Origin: Entoloma clypeatum
Lineage: Eukaryota > Basidiomycota > Agaricomycetes > Agaricales > Entolomataceae
Reading direction: 5' to 3'
Assembly: GCA_963565915.1 (NCBI GenBank)
Contig: OY751488.1
Coordinates: 2,480,001-2,544,000 of the forward strand
DNA length: 64,000 nucleotides
Shown here: in pieces, positions 53,244 to 63,112 of the stretch
How the letters are laid out: each line of letters starts with the position of its first letter
Numbering within the stretch: the stretch's first letter is position 1
The notes under the pieces: generated by a model
Database searches by the model: none
Told to the model about the DNA's origin: nothing
The model's input: only the letters and a program-made list of their open reading frames with translations
Made by a program: the position numbers and the translations under genes

Positions 53244-56200
53244 ACGACGCTAAGTCGCGACCCTTATCCATTAAACGAACTCGCTTGCCTGGTGCAGTTA
53301 CAGACAATATAACTTATGTTATCCCTGCAAAGCGAGCCGTTGCGTCAACTAAGATTGTCAAGGGAGATAAACCTCCGAAACGACGAGAGATCAAGCTGCA
53401 AGCTCAGATCAAAACACGACGAGGACCAAAGGCCATTCGACCCGAGGTCGATAGCGGATGTGAACGCACATGTATCCATCCCAGAATAGTACGTGAACAG
53501 AACCTTCCCACACGTGGAATAAAGCCCATATCAATCCTAAATGCGGATGGATCACCGAACCGACAACAGAAAGCAGAAAAACTTGCCGAAGTCAAGCTGG
53601 ACTTGGGAACACACCAGGAAACCATGGAGGCAATGGTATTGGACATTGGGAGAACGGATATGCTTTTGGGACATGATTGGTTGGTGCACCACAACCCTAC
53701 AATCAATTGGACGACCGGCGCCGTAACATTCAACCGATGCCCATCAACGTGTCAAACCAAACACTCGGATTTCAGGGTTAACCTTAATGGTCGCAAACAT
53801 CGGGTTCGCATGGTGGAAATACGAGACAAGGACGCACCCAAGAAATCAGATCAGAAATGGAAGCCCGGAGACCCCATATTGGAAGCAGTTACTCCCACAC
53901 CACCTCCCACAACCAAACGACCCTCATATGTTGAACGTTTTGCCCATCTTTTTGAAAAAGAAAACTTTGACAAGATCCCAAAGGAAAGGGAATGGGACCA
54001 CGGCATCGAACTTACACCGGACGCACCAAAGGAGCTAGGGGGAAACACGTACCCTATGACCCAAAAGGAGCAAGAAGAACTGGACGAATTCATCGACGAA
54101 GGCCTGGCAACCGGAAAGATCCGACCGTCCAAATCACCTTATGCATCACCCTGCTTCTTCATTAACAAGAAAGACGGTTCCAAACGATTGGTACAGGACT
54201 ATCGCACGGTTAACAAATTCACGGTTAAGGACAAATTCCCACTCCCACGCATCAACGACCTCTTGGATGTATTGAAGGACGCAGTCTACTTCAACAAAAT
54301 GGACATCATGTGGGGATACAATAATGTGCGGATCAAAAAGGGTGACGAATGGAAAGCCGCCTTCTTGACCAGCCGAGGATTGTTTGAACCATTGGTCATG
54401 TTTTTCGGTCTCTGCAATTCCCCGGGAACGTTCTCTCGGATGATGGCCAGCCTATTCAGGGATCAGATCCGTCGGCGCATCTGTGTGATTTACATGGATG
54501 ACATAGTGGTTATTGGTAAAACCAAGGAAGAACTCGCCCGGAATACCGAAGAGATCTTGCAGATCCTGTCGGACAATGACTTGTTCCTAAAGGAGAAGAA
54601 GTGTCTTTGGGAAGTAACGAAATGCCCCATATTGGGATATGTCGTGGGTGAAGGACGTGTCGAGATGGAAACTGAAAAGGTGGACACAATCCGGAACTGG
54701 CGAGTACCCACATCAAAAAAGGAAGTCCAGAGGTTCCTGGGATTTGCCAATTTTTATCGACGCTTCATTGAAGGATACTCAAACATCGCAAAGCCACTCA
54801 CGACACTTACGGGAAATACAGCATTCACATGGGGACCAGCGGCGCAAGAAGCATTTGAAGGTCTCATACGGGCAATCACGACAGCACCAGTTTTGGCATT
54901 GCCCAAACCGGACGGACAGTTCAGGGTTGAAACCGATGCATCGGGTTATGCAATTGGAGCGGTACTCTCACAGAAACAAGACGACAAGTGGCATCCTATC
55001 GCGTTCTTGTCGCGGACCATGTCCGCGGCCGAACAGAATTACGAGATCTATGACAAGGAACTCTTGGCAGTCATGGAAGCACTGAAGGACTGGCGACATT
55101 ATCTACTTGAAGCCAAGGAACGTTTCGAGATCTTAACCGATCACAAAAACCTGGAGTATTTCCGGCGTCCTCAGGACCTAAACCAACGACAGAGGCGCTG
55201 GAAGATGAAGCTACAAGACTATGACTTCGAATTGCGACATGTACCTGGGAAGACAAACGCGAAAGCAGACATCCTGTCACGTTTACCCTGGTATGAGACG
55301 GAACTCGAGCCGCAGGACAGCGACCAAATGCTCAAGGAGGGGCTATTTTTGAAACGATTGGAATCAGAAGATGTGATACAAATGGAGATGTTCACGGAGG
55401 AACAATTCTTTGAAGGGGGTGAAACATCTGATTCCATCAAAATCGGAAACATCACAACCATCGAAAACCCATGGATCGTACGCATCAAGGCCTCGAATCG
55501 CATGGAAACAGAAGTAGCCCAGGGTCTGAAGAAGAATCCTCACTGGTACCAGCAGGAAAATGGCATCACCTACGCAGGAGAACGAGTCTATGTTCCACCA
55601 GACCCACAATTGCGCCAAGAACTGATGTTTGAAGCGCACGACGCACCAGTGGCAGGACATCCAGGACAGTATCGAACGCATGAACTTCTCACTCGCACCT
55701 ACTGGTGGCCCACCATCCTACATGACGTAAAGAAGTATGTGAAAGGTTGTGACACCTGTCAACGCAACAAGATCAGCCGCCAAAGGAGACACGCCCCTCT
55801 GCACCCTAACGCCGCGCCAAGTCAACCATGGGAAGATATAGGGATTGACGTCGTAGGACCGATACCAGAATCTGATGGGAAGAACGCAATTCTGGTCATC
55901 ACGGACAGACATTCAAAGATGCTTCATCTCATCCCGACAACCGTGGAACTATCGGCTGAAGGATTAGCCAAGATCTATCGGGACCAGATATGGAAACTTC
56001 ATGGAATTCCCAAGAAGATCATCAGCGATAGGGGACCGCAGTTCGCCGCGAAGTTTATGGAGATACTTTGCCGCATGTTAGGGATCAAAAGAAATCTGTC
56101 CACTGCGTACCATCCACAGACTGATGGACAGGCCGAACGATCGCATCAGGAAACCGAGGTGTTCTTACGAAACTTTGTCAACCATCTACAAGATGATTGG

Positions 56201-56893
56201 GCGGAATGGATCGCAATCGCAGAATTCCAGTACAATGACAAAGAACATCAAGCGACAAAGTACACACCATTCTATCTCAACTACGGTCTGCATCCTTGGA
56301 AGGGAGAACTTGTGTTGGAAGACACCAATCCGGCAGCAAACGACTTCTTGAAAAAACTCAAACAGGCACGAGAAGAAGCCAACGCAGCACTAAAACAGGC
56401 ACAGGATCAGATGAAGAAGACAGTTGACACACGACGAAGCCCGTCTCGGGATTACCGCATCGGAGACAAGGTGTGGCTGGAAGGGACTAACATCAGGACT
56501 GATCGTCCCTCAAAGAAACTTGACGCCCTCCGACACGGACCGTTCAAAGTCCTAGAGAAGAAAGGAGCTAGCGCATACCGTCTTGATCTTCCCAAAACCT
56601 GGAAAATGATCCACCCTGTGTTCAACGAAACCCTGTTATCGCCATACGAAACCCCGAAGTATGCCATTCAGAAAAAGAAGCCAGCCCCTGATCCGATCAT
56701 CGTCGAAGGACGAGAAGAATACCATGTCTCCACGATCCTGGACTCTCGAAAATTCCGCGGAAAGATCCAGTACCTCGTCCAATGGGAAGGGTATGGCCCA
56801 GAAGAGAACACGTGGGAACCTCGGACTAATGTTCAGAACGCTCAAGACTTGATCCGAGACTTTCATCGGCAAAATCCATCGCGTCCACGATAA
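53216..56893 (+). CDS. pol: Element T1 Pol polyprotein
   Basis: Open from 53216, overlapping gag by 28 bases in the -1 frame. There is no ATG near the start, so it is probably made by frameshifting. Counting from 53285 (1202 aa): protease [10 protein letters not shown] about 54 and [19 protein letters not shown] with [20 protein letters not shown] and catalytic YMDD about 403; RNase [11 protein letters not shown] about 548, [22 protein letters not shown]; integrase HHCC ([27 protein letters not shown]) about 784-828; core Asp about 854 (DIGIDVVGP), Asp in SDRGPQF about 914, Glu in GQAERSHQE about 950; GPF region; chromodomain [19 protein letters not shown] about 1165-1185. All catalytic residues present. 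Confidence 0.95.
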   Translation, partial: EGFSRRVRLNDAKSRPLSIKRTRLPGAVTDNITYVIPAKRAVASTKIVKGDKPPKRREIKLQAQIKTRRGPKAIRPEVDSGCERTCIHPRIVREQNLPTRGIKPISILNADGSPNRQQKAEKLAEVKLDLGTHQETMEAMVLDIGRTDMLLGHDWLVHHNPTINWTTGAVTFNRCPSTCQTKHSDFRVNLNGRKHRVRMVEIRDKDAPKKSDQKWKPGDPILEAVTPTPPPTTKRPSYVERFAHLFEKENFDKIPKEREWDHGIELTPDAPKELGGNTYPMTQKEQEELDEFIDEGLATGKIRPSKSPYASPCFFINKKDGSKRLVQDYRTVNKFTVKDKFPLPRINDLLDVLKDAVYFNKMDIMWGYNNVRIKKGDEWKAAFLTSRGLFEPLVMFFGLCNSPGTFSRMMASLFRDQIRRRICVIYMDDIVVIGKTKEELARNTEEILQILSDNDLFLKEKKCLWEVTKCPILGYVVGEGRVEMETEKVDTIRNWRVPTSKKEVQRFLGFANFYRRFIEGYSNIAKPLTTLTGNTAFTWGPAAQEAFEGLIRAITTAPVLALPKPDGQFRVETDASGYAIGAVLSQKQDDKWHPIAFLSRTMSAAEQNYEIYDKELLAVMEALKDWRHYLLEAKERFEILTDHKNLEYFRRPQDLNQRQRRWKMKLQDYDFELRHVPGKTNAKADILSRLPWYETELEPQDSDQMLKEGLFLKRLESEDVIQMEMFTEEQFFEGGETSDSIKIGNITTIENPWIVRIKASNRMETEVAQGLKKNPHWYQQENGITYAGERVYVPPDPQLRQELMFEAHDAPVAGHPGQYRTHELLTRTYWWPTILHDVKKYVKGCDTCQRNKISRQRRHAPLHPNAAPSQPWEDIGIDVVGPIPESDGKNAILVITDRHSKMLHLIPTTVELSAEGLAKIYRDQIWKLHGIPKKIISDRGPQFAAKFMEILCRMLGIKRNLSTAYHPQTDGQAERSHQETEVFLRNFVNHLQDDWAEWIAIAEFQYNDKEHQATKYTPFYLNYGLHPWKGELVLEDTNPAANDFLKKLKQAREEANAALKQAQDQMKKTVDTRRSPSRDYRIGDKVWLEGTNIRTDRPSKKLDALRHGPFKVLEKKGASAYRLDLPKTWKMIHPVFNETLLSPYETPKYAIQKKKPAPDPIIVEGREEYHVSTILDSRKFRGKIQYLVQWEGYGPEENTWEPRTNVQNAQDLIRDFHRQNPSRPR
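53219..53225 (+). promoter_or_regulatory. Candidate -1 frameshift site, T1 gag/pol
   Basis: G GAT TTT phased with gag, 15 bases before its stop. The -1 frame opens at 53216 and continues into pol. The same heptamer, in the same phase and place, occurs in E1 (23492-23498) and E2 (58509-58515). GGAUUUA is the known MMTV pro/pol slip site, so this type is plausible. Confidence 0.6.
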
Positions 56894-57008
56894 AAGAATA
56901 AACTTTGAGCCATTTTCCACATCGACTTCTGTCACATCGAGTTCCCCGCTCCAACTCTTCTCGCCCAACACGCCGTTCTTCTTATACCTTTCAAACATCA
57001 TTTCTGCC

Positions 57009-57377
57009 ATGTCCAACATCACCGCCGCCTCCACCGATGCTTCCGATATCAACCCCACCATCACCACCCTCATCGGCGAAGCGCTCTCCATGCGCGACCA
57101 GATCCATGCGCTCGAAACCTCCGTTGCCGACATCCTTCACCGGCAGATGCATATCCGCCTTCATACCCTTTCCGATTTGCCAACCGCCCCCACCGCTGAG
57201 GAGAAACTCATCCTCAAAAACTATACCAACACCCTTGCTGTCGAGAACCGACGCCTTCGCCTCGCCGTTCGAGGTTTAGAGTTTGCCACGGCGGTAAACG
57301 ATGAACTGATAAAGGATTGGGGTAACCGAGTTGACCCTGCCTGGGCCGATCCAAATGGCAACGATGGATGGGAGTAG
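57009..57377 (+). CDS. T1 ORF3: conserved 122-aa protein between pol and 3' LTR
   Basis: ATG 116 bases after the pol stop, TAG just before the polypurine tract. Mostly helical: INPTITTLIGEALSMRDQIH, then ALETSVADILHRQMHIRLHT with heptad-spaced hydrophobics, a second helix (ENRRLRLAVRGLEFATAV) and a WGNRVDPAW...NDGWE tail. No Cys, no membrane segment, no signal peptide. A homologue at the same place in T2 (62610-62981) is about 65% identical with mostly conservative changes. No known family recognised. A coiled-coil oligomer is the only structural inference. Confidence 0.75.
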   Translation: MSNITAASTDASDINPTITTLIGEALSMRDQIHALETSVADILHRQMHIRLHTLSDLPTAPTAEEKLILKNYTNTLAVENRRLRLAVRGLEFATAVNDELIKDWGNRVDPAWADPNGNDGWE

Positions 57378-57414
57378 GTAGTCTGTGAGGACACAGACCT
57401 TGAGGAGGGGAACA

Positions 57415-57782
57415 TGTTACGGACTAACGACTACGGACGTATATGCTTACTTTTTCACTTTTACTCATCGGCCCCCGCTTACACATATCGTATTATACTT
57501 TATTTCCTTTAGTATACTTCGCTCCCGCGCTGACTCGCTTTCCGCAGCTGTCTGACTCATTCCGCAGTCGTCTTACTCAGACGCACTGCCTTCCGCAGTT
57601 ATCTTACTCAGATACACTGCCTTGCGCAGCACTGACTCATATGCTATCGCCTATAGTCAGTACCTATATAAACCCTTTGTACTATAGCTAGATTCCTTAG
57701 ATTTAGCAATCACATTGCTCTTCGCCTTTCCATCTTCCTGCATACTCTGCCCGAACCTTGGAACGGTTTGTTACGCATAACA
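57415..57782 (+). repeat. 3' LTR of element T1
   Basis: 368 bp, preceded by the polypurine tract GAGGAGGGGAACA. Same sequence as the 5' LTR by eye. Confidence 0.95.
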
Positions 57783-58392
57783 CGGTGCTCCGCCTTATCG
57801 GACTTGGGTGGACTTCCGCGCAGTCTTCACAGCGGAGTTCACTCCAAAGAATGAGGAACAGGACACGAGACTGATCCTCGAAGGAGAATCCTACTATCAA
57901 GGTCAACGGGATGTCGAGACCTACATTGATGAGTTCAAAGACTACATTGACAAAGCGGGCTATCAGGAGGATACCAACATTGTACTCAAATTCCGTCATG
58001 GTCTCCGTTCCAACATTCAGAATGAGATTGCCACCCTGACCCACAGACGGCCTGCAGATGACAACCCCAAGGAGTGGTACTCTGCAGCACGAGTCAATGA
58101 TGACAATAGGATTGCCAACAAAGCCTTCAAAGCCACTGCTCCGACCCACACATCCGCCTTCCGCAACGTTGTCGGACCAAGAGTACCTGGCACCTCAGTA
58201 TTCCCTCGCCCCTACATTCCATTCACTCCGTGTACAGCTCCGCTCGCATCCGCATCCGCTCCGCCGACAAGGGACCCTAATGCAATGGACATTGATACTT
58301 CACGCGTCAAAGGCAAGAATGCCAATGCATGCTTCAGATGTAACAAAACAGGTCACTTCAGTTGTGAATGCCCCCTTCACTTCAACGTCTGA
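57783..58392 (+). pseudogene. gag: Element E2 gag, 3' part
   Basis: It resumes APPYRTWVDFRAVFTAEFTP, capsid and LEGESYYQGQRDVETYIDEF, AMDIDTSRVKGKNANAC, zinc knuckle CFRCNKTGHFSCEC, then TGA at 58390-58392 (E1 has CGC). The frame continues to a TAG at 58507-58509 (E1 GAG) beside the slippery heptamer at 58509-58515. Confidence 0.85.
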
Positions 58393-58508
58393 TTCATGAC
58401 AATGGAGGAGCAAGACAAGTTTGTTATGGAAGAACTCGTGGTCAAGGACGCAGCGGAAGGCAACTCCGTTCTGCCCACGGAGTCTGCGGAGTCGGAGGGA
58501 GGACAGTA

Positions 58509-61500
58509 GGATTTTCCTCCTCACAACGAGTGAACAGTGCGCCCTTGTTGTCTACTAAAAATTGTTATGCTGCCTTATTTATGAAACAATACAGTATGAT
58601 CCTATACCCTCCATCTCTAAGCCTGCAAACAATCCTATAGTCGCACCCAACTCCGCAAACCCTATCCGCATCCGCCTCTCTAAGTGGGAGCGTCGGCTTC
58701 CAAAACAATATGTTCTCACTGCATCTGTTCACTCCGACAATTCCCTTGAACTAGACATAGTTCTTGAAACTACCGACACTAAAGACACACTATCACAAAA
58801 GGCCTTACTCGACAGTGGGGCAACAGGATCATTTATTGAATGTACTCTGGTTGAGAAACACCGACTCTCTACTTGAAAACTACAACGCGCAATTCCGGTA
58901 TACAACATCGGTGGAACTCCGAACGAGGCTGGAGCAATAACAGAGGTGTTGGATGTAGTGCTCCGCTATCGGGGTCACTCGGAGCGGACCCAGCTTGCAG
59001 TCACAAGTTTGGGAAAACAAGAAATCATGTTAGGCTTCACTTGGCTCAAAGAACACAACCCCGAGGTAGATTGGGCTTCAGGGGAAGTGAAGATGAGCCA
59101 GTGTCCTGCACGATGTCGGACATGCCACCAGGAGGCAGCCCAAGAGTGGAAGGAGCGAAAGTTTGAACAAGTCCGCATCTGAGCCTGTCGGATGGGTTCC
59201 ACTCTGATGTCCGGTCTAGCGGAGGAGGCTCCGCGTGGCTCATGGGTGGAGGATGTCACAGAAGGAGAGGAAGCGGAGGAGTTAACGGAAGATGATGAGG
59301 AAGAGGATGAGTTTGAGGAGGGAGATTGCCTTTTTGTTGGAACAGTACCCACGGAGGCGGAGTTCATCCACGCTTCATCCAATATCTCGCAACGTCTATC
59401 GGAGGCCTTCCTCAGTAACCAAAAACCGAAATCTTTCCGCGACTCTGTACCAGACCACTTGTTTGACTTCAAAGACATATTCTCAAAGACCTCTTTCGAC
59501 ACCTTACCAGAAGAGCGGACTTGGGACCACGCCATCGAACTTGTTCCGGACGCCTCTCCGGCAGGTTGTAAGGTATATCCACTTGCTCTGAACGAACAGA
59601 AGGAACTCGACGCGTTTTTGGAGGAAAACCTTGCAACTGGTCGGATCCGCCCTTCCAAGTCTCCGATGGCATCTCCGGTATTCTACATCAAGAAGAAGGA
59701 TGGCTCCCTTCATCTTGTACAAGACTATCGGTCACTCAATTCCAAAACTATCAAAAACAAGTATCCGCTTCCGCTCATATCCGAACTGATCAATAAACTT
59801 CAACGCGCTCAGTACTTCACCAAGCTCGACATCCGCTGGGGTTACAACAATGTGTGGATAAAACCCGGAGACGAGTGGAAGGCTGCTTTTTGGACCAATC
59901 ACGGACTCTATGAACCATTGGTGATGTTCTTTGGCCTCACTAATAGTCCATCCACATTCCAGACTATGATGAACGAGATATTTCAGGATCTTATCACTGA
60001 AGGTGTAGTTTGTGTTTACCTTGACAATATACTCATCTTCACGGAGACCCTTGCGGAGCATCGGAGGGTCACACAGATTGTACTGGAACGACTTCGTGAA
60101 CACAAACTCTATCTAAAACCAGAGAAATGCGAGTTTGAACAAACACACATTGAATACCTAGGCCTTATCATCGAACAAGGACACGTAGAGATGGATCCGG
60201 TGAAGGTAGTGGGGGTCACGGAGTGGCCCGCTCCGACAAACGTCCGAGAAGTACAATCCTTCCTGGGATTCACTAACTTCTATCGCCGTTTTATTGAAGG
60301 GTTTTCGGACATCGCGCGCCCTCTTTTCGAGCTCACAAAGAAAGGGCACCTCTGGTCTTGGAAGGAGGGAGAAGTGGCCGCATTTGTGGAGCTGAAGCGG
60401 AGGATTACATCCGCTCCGATCCTGGTCTTAGCTGATCATGGAAAGGAGTGGCAGATAGAAGCGGATAGCTCTGTTGACTTCATTACTGAACTACCAGAAG
60501 CCCATGGCTACGACGCTATCATGGTGGTAGTGGACTCAGTAGGGAAACGGGGACACTTCATCCCAACACACTCCGACATCTCTGCACTCGGAACTGCACG
60601 CTCCTATGTTCAAAACATCTGGAAACTCCACGGACTACCGGAGGCCATTGTCTCTGACCGTGGACCACAGTTTGTCACCAAGTTCACGCGTGAACTATAC
60701 AGGCTGCTTGGCATTAAGGTTGCTGCCTCGACAGCCTACCATCCGCAGTCAGACGGACAGACGGAGCGGGTAAATCAAGGATTGGAACAATATCTTTGCC
60801 TATTCGTCAATGAACATCAAGACAATTGGGACGAATGGCTTCCGATGGCTGAAGTTGCATACAACAACCATGTTCACGCATCGACATGTCAAACTCTGTT
60901 CTACATTGACACCGGCCGCCATCCGCGCATGGGATTCAAACCTCGTGAGAAGCAGACAGAGATCAAGGCGGTAACGGATTTTAGCGAGCGGATGAAGTCT
61001 GCTCTGGAGGAGGCTCGCGCAGCACTGACAAAGGCAAGGGACGACATGGCGCGATACTACAACCAGCATCGGAGCACCACTCCGACATTCCGCCCGGGGG
61101 ACAAGGTCTTTTTAGACTCATCAGACCTCAAAACCACCCGACCCACAAAAAAACTTGCACATCGGTACATAGGCCCTTTCCCAGTGGTCCGACCTGTCGG
61201 AACACATGCCTACGAACTTCGCCTTCCCCCTTCCATGTCCCGCATTCACCCAGTATTCCACATCATCAAACTCTCACTAGTTCCTGACGACCCTTTCCAC
61301 CGCCAAGTCCATTCTCCTCCGCCTCCGATGGTAGTCGGAGAAGAATTGGAGTACGATGTTGAAAACCTCTTGGACAGTCGACTGCATCGAGGCAAGCTTC
61401 AATTCTTGGTCAAATGGAAGGGATATGGCTACGAAGAGAATTCCTGGGAAGCAGAAGACAATGTCCACACTCCGCGCTTAGTCCGAGACTTCTACCGACG

Positions 61501-61564
61501 TCATCCGGGAGCTCCGCGTCGGATCTCCACTGCGATATTCGACTCGTTTCGCCTGACACATTGA
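58509..61564 (+). pseudogene. pol: Element E2 pol with RT fused directly to integrase core
   Basis: Protease KALLDSGATGSFIE, TGA at 58874-58876 (E1 has CGA), EIMLGFTWLKEHNPEVDW, TGA at 59180-59182. From 59192 a clean 790-codon frame follows: acidic linker, RT ([39 protein letters not shown]) with YLDN in place of YxDD (AAT at 60026-60028), RT thumb and RNase H start EWQIEADSS fused in frame to [14 protein letters not shown] of the integrase core. About 290 residues (rest of RNase H, integrase HHCC domain) are missing compared with E1. Integrase Asp (SDRGPQF) and Glu (QTERVNQ) remain, then the GPF region and chromodomain [18 protein letters not shown]. Not functional alone. Confidence 0.88.
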
Positions 61565-61590
61565 GACGCCGTGCCTTGAAGGGGGGGTGA

Positions 61591-62004
61591 TGTAAGGGCA
61601 ACCACTTTTCACTTTTCCTTTCCTTTCTATTCCACCATCTCCAACGTCCTCCAATCATATCCGCTGCCTCCGACATCTTATCCACCTCTCCGCATCCGAC
61701 AACTCCGCGCCCATCCGCTGCTCCGCACGTCAGATCGCAGGTACTATCATTCATCTTGTTTCCATTCATCCCCCATCCCTACTCCCGATCATTACTCATC
61801 ATTCATACGTCTTGTTTTATCTTTTATTTCATATCTTATTTTACTATTTATCTAACTAGCGTGCAGGGGAATCCTTAGAACTTTCTCTTTGGATCTCCCT
61901 TGCAAGGTATGTGTTGTATTACTTATCAGACTGCTCAATCTAAACTTTGGATCTCCCTTGCAAGTATCTGAGTTCGAGTCTTGGATTGTAAGGTTGCCCT
62001 TACA
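61591..62004 (+). repeat. 3' LTR of element E2
   Basis: 414 bp, without the MITE. It differs from the 5' LTR at many sites, mostly CG versus CA/TG. Confidence 0.9.
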
Positions 62005-62083
62005 CACACACGACAAATGGCATGTGACACAGGAATGACGAGGCAAACGAGCAACCGCTCACCGCGCGTGGGAGATATGCGGG

Positions 62084-62575
62084 TGTTATGCTTAACAAAC
62101 CGTTCCAAGGTTCGGGCAGAGTATGCAGGAAAGTGGAAAGGCGAAGAGCAATGTGATTGCTAAATCTAGGGAATCTACTACAGTACAAGAGGTTTATATA
62201 GGTACTGACTATAGGCGGTAGCGGATGAGTCAGTACTGCGGAAGGCAGTGCGCCTGAGTAAGGCGACTGCTGAAGGCTATGTACAATGAGTCATACATAC
62301 TGCGGAGCTGAGTAAAGCTACTGCGGAATGAGTCAGAGCGGTAGCGAAGGGAATGGAAATAGATGTTGCAACATAATGTATTCGTACATCAGCAAATCAG
62401 ACATGTGCTACAGAGTGCTACATAGTGCTCTGTAGCATACATCCCTGAGAATGTAGTGCCCTATAGTGCCCATAGCAGCCATAGCACATGTCTGATTTGC
62501 TGATGTAAGAGGGCGCTGAGCCGGGCCGATAAGTAAGAATGATGACGTCGTCCACATACCGTAGAGTCCGTAACA
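62084..62575 (-). repeat. 3' LTR of element T2
   Basis: 492 bp including the MITE, ~371 bp without it. On its strand it starts TGTTACGGACT and ends TTAAGCATAACA. The last ~100 bp resemble T1's LTR closely, while U3 differs. Confidence 0.88.
62387..62505 (-). mobile_element. 119-bp MITE, copy 2
   Basis: Reverse complement of copy 1 (50441-50559) without a visible difference. TA on both sides (62385-62386, 62506-62507). Inserted in T2's LTR. Confidence 0.93.
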
Positions 62576-62609
62576 TGTTCCCCTCTTTAAGCTCTGTGTC
62601 CTCACAGAG

Positions 62610-62981
62610 TCATTGTCCCCATCCCTCGTTGTTGCCGGGATCGGACCAATTTGGACTCTCCTTGAGGCTCCAATCATATATCAACTCCTCGTTGATGGCA
62701 ACGGCGAGTTCGAGACCTTTGATAGCCAGCCGAATGCATCGATTTTCGATTACGAGGGTGCTGGTGTAATTTCCGAGAATTTGTTTTTCCTCGGGACTCG
62801 GGGCGATGGGGAGGTTGGACAGCGAGTGAAGCCGGATATGCATCTGGCGATGGAGGAGGTCGGCAAGGGAAGTTTCGAGGGCATGGATTTGGTCTCTCAT
62901 GGAGAGTGCTTCGTTCATGAGGGCGGCGATGGCGGGGTTGATGTCGGTGGTGGAGGTGGAGGTAACGGTGGTGTTGGACAT
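62610..62981 (-). CDS. T2 ORF3: homologue of T1 ORF3
   Basis: 123 aa starting MSN, sharing the block EALSMRDQIHALETS and LHRQMHIRLH with T1 ORF3 and the NEGW ending. Substitutions are mainly I/V/L, D/E, R/K and S/T, and indels are absent except at the C-terminus, which suggests selection on the protein. Its position between pol and the polypurine tract is the same as in T1. Confidence 0.75.
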   Translation of the reverse strand: MSNTTVTSTSTTDINPAIAALMNEALSMRDQIHALETSLADLLHRQMHIRLHSLSNLPIAPSPEEKQILGNYTSTLVIENRCIRLAIKGLELAVAINEELIYDWSLKESPNWSDPGNNEGWGQ

Positions 62982-63112
62982 GGCGGTGAGGATGGTTGAG
63001 AGATAGAAGAAGAAGGGGGAGGCTATATTGGGCAGGGAAAAGACTAGAGCGGGGAACTCGGTGTGTGGTTGACTGATGAGGTCGATACTGTTATGGATTC
63101 GAACACTGTCTT

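Larger units (their letters stand above)
51215..57782 (+). mobile_element. Young Tf1-like Ty3/gypsy element T1
   Basis: 6568 bp with CGGTG at 51210-51214 and 57783-57787. Both LTRs are 368 bp and appear identical. It contains a self-primer site, leader frames, gag, pol in the -1 frame and a third ORF between pol and the 3' LTR. Gag and pol are uninterrupted. The only doubt about function is the leader, where two coding-like frames are offset. Confidence 0.94.
50122..62004 (+). mobile_element. Ty3/gypsy element E2, interrupted by T1
   Basis: 5' LTR 50122-50656, self-primer site, gag 50818-51214 continuing at 57783, pol to 61564, polypurine tract (61579-61590) and 3' LTR 61591-62004. T1 sits in gag with a CGGTG duplication. 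The outer flanks (GAGAC left, CACAC right) do not match, so either the duplicate has mutated or the ends come from different copies. Confidence 0.88.

Noticed and set aside
51243..57691. Identical 82-aa ORFs at 51243 and 57443
   Set aside because: Both are within T1 LTRs, and the identity reflects LTR identity.
61965..61985. tRNA T-loop-like GAGTTCGAGTCTTGG in E LTRs
   Set aside because: No acceptor, D or anticodon stem can be built around it, and it recurs as part of the LTR.
50117..62009. Target-site duplication for E2
   Set aside because: The flanks are GAGAC and CACAC, which do not match, so no duplication is claimed.
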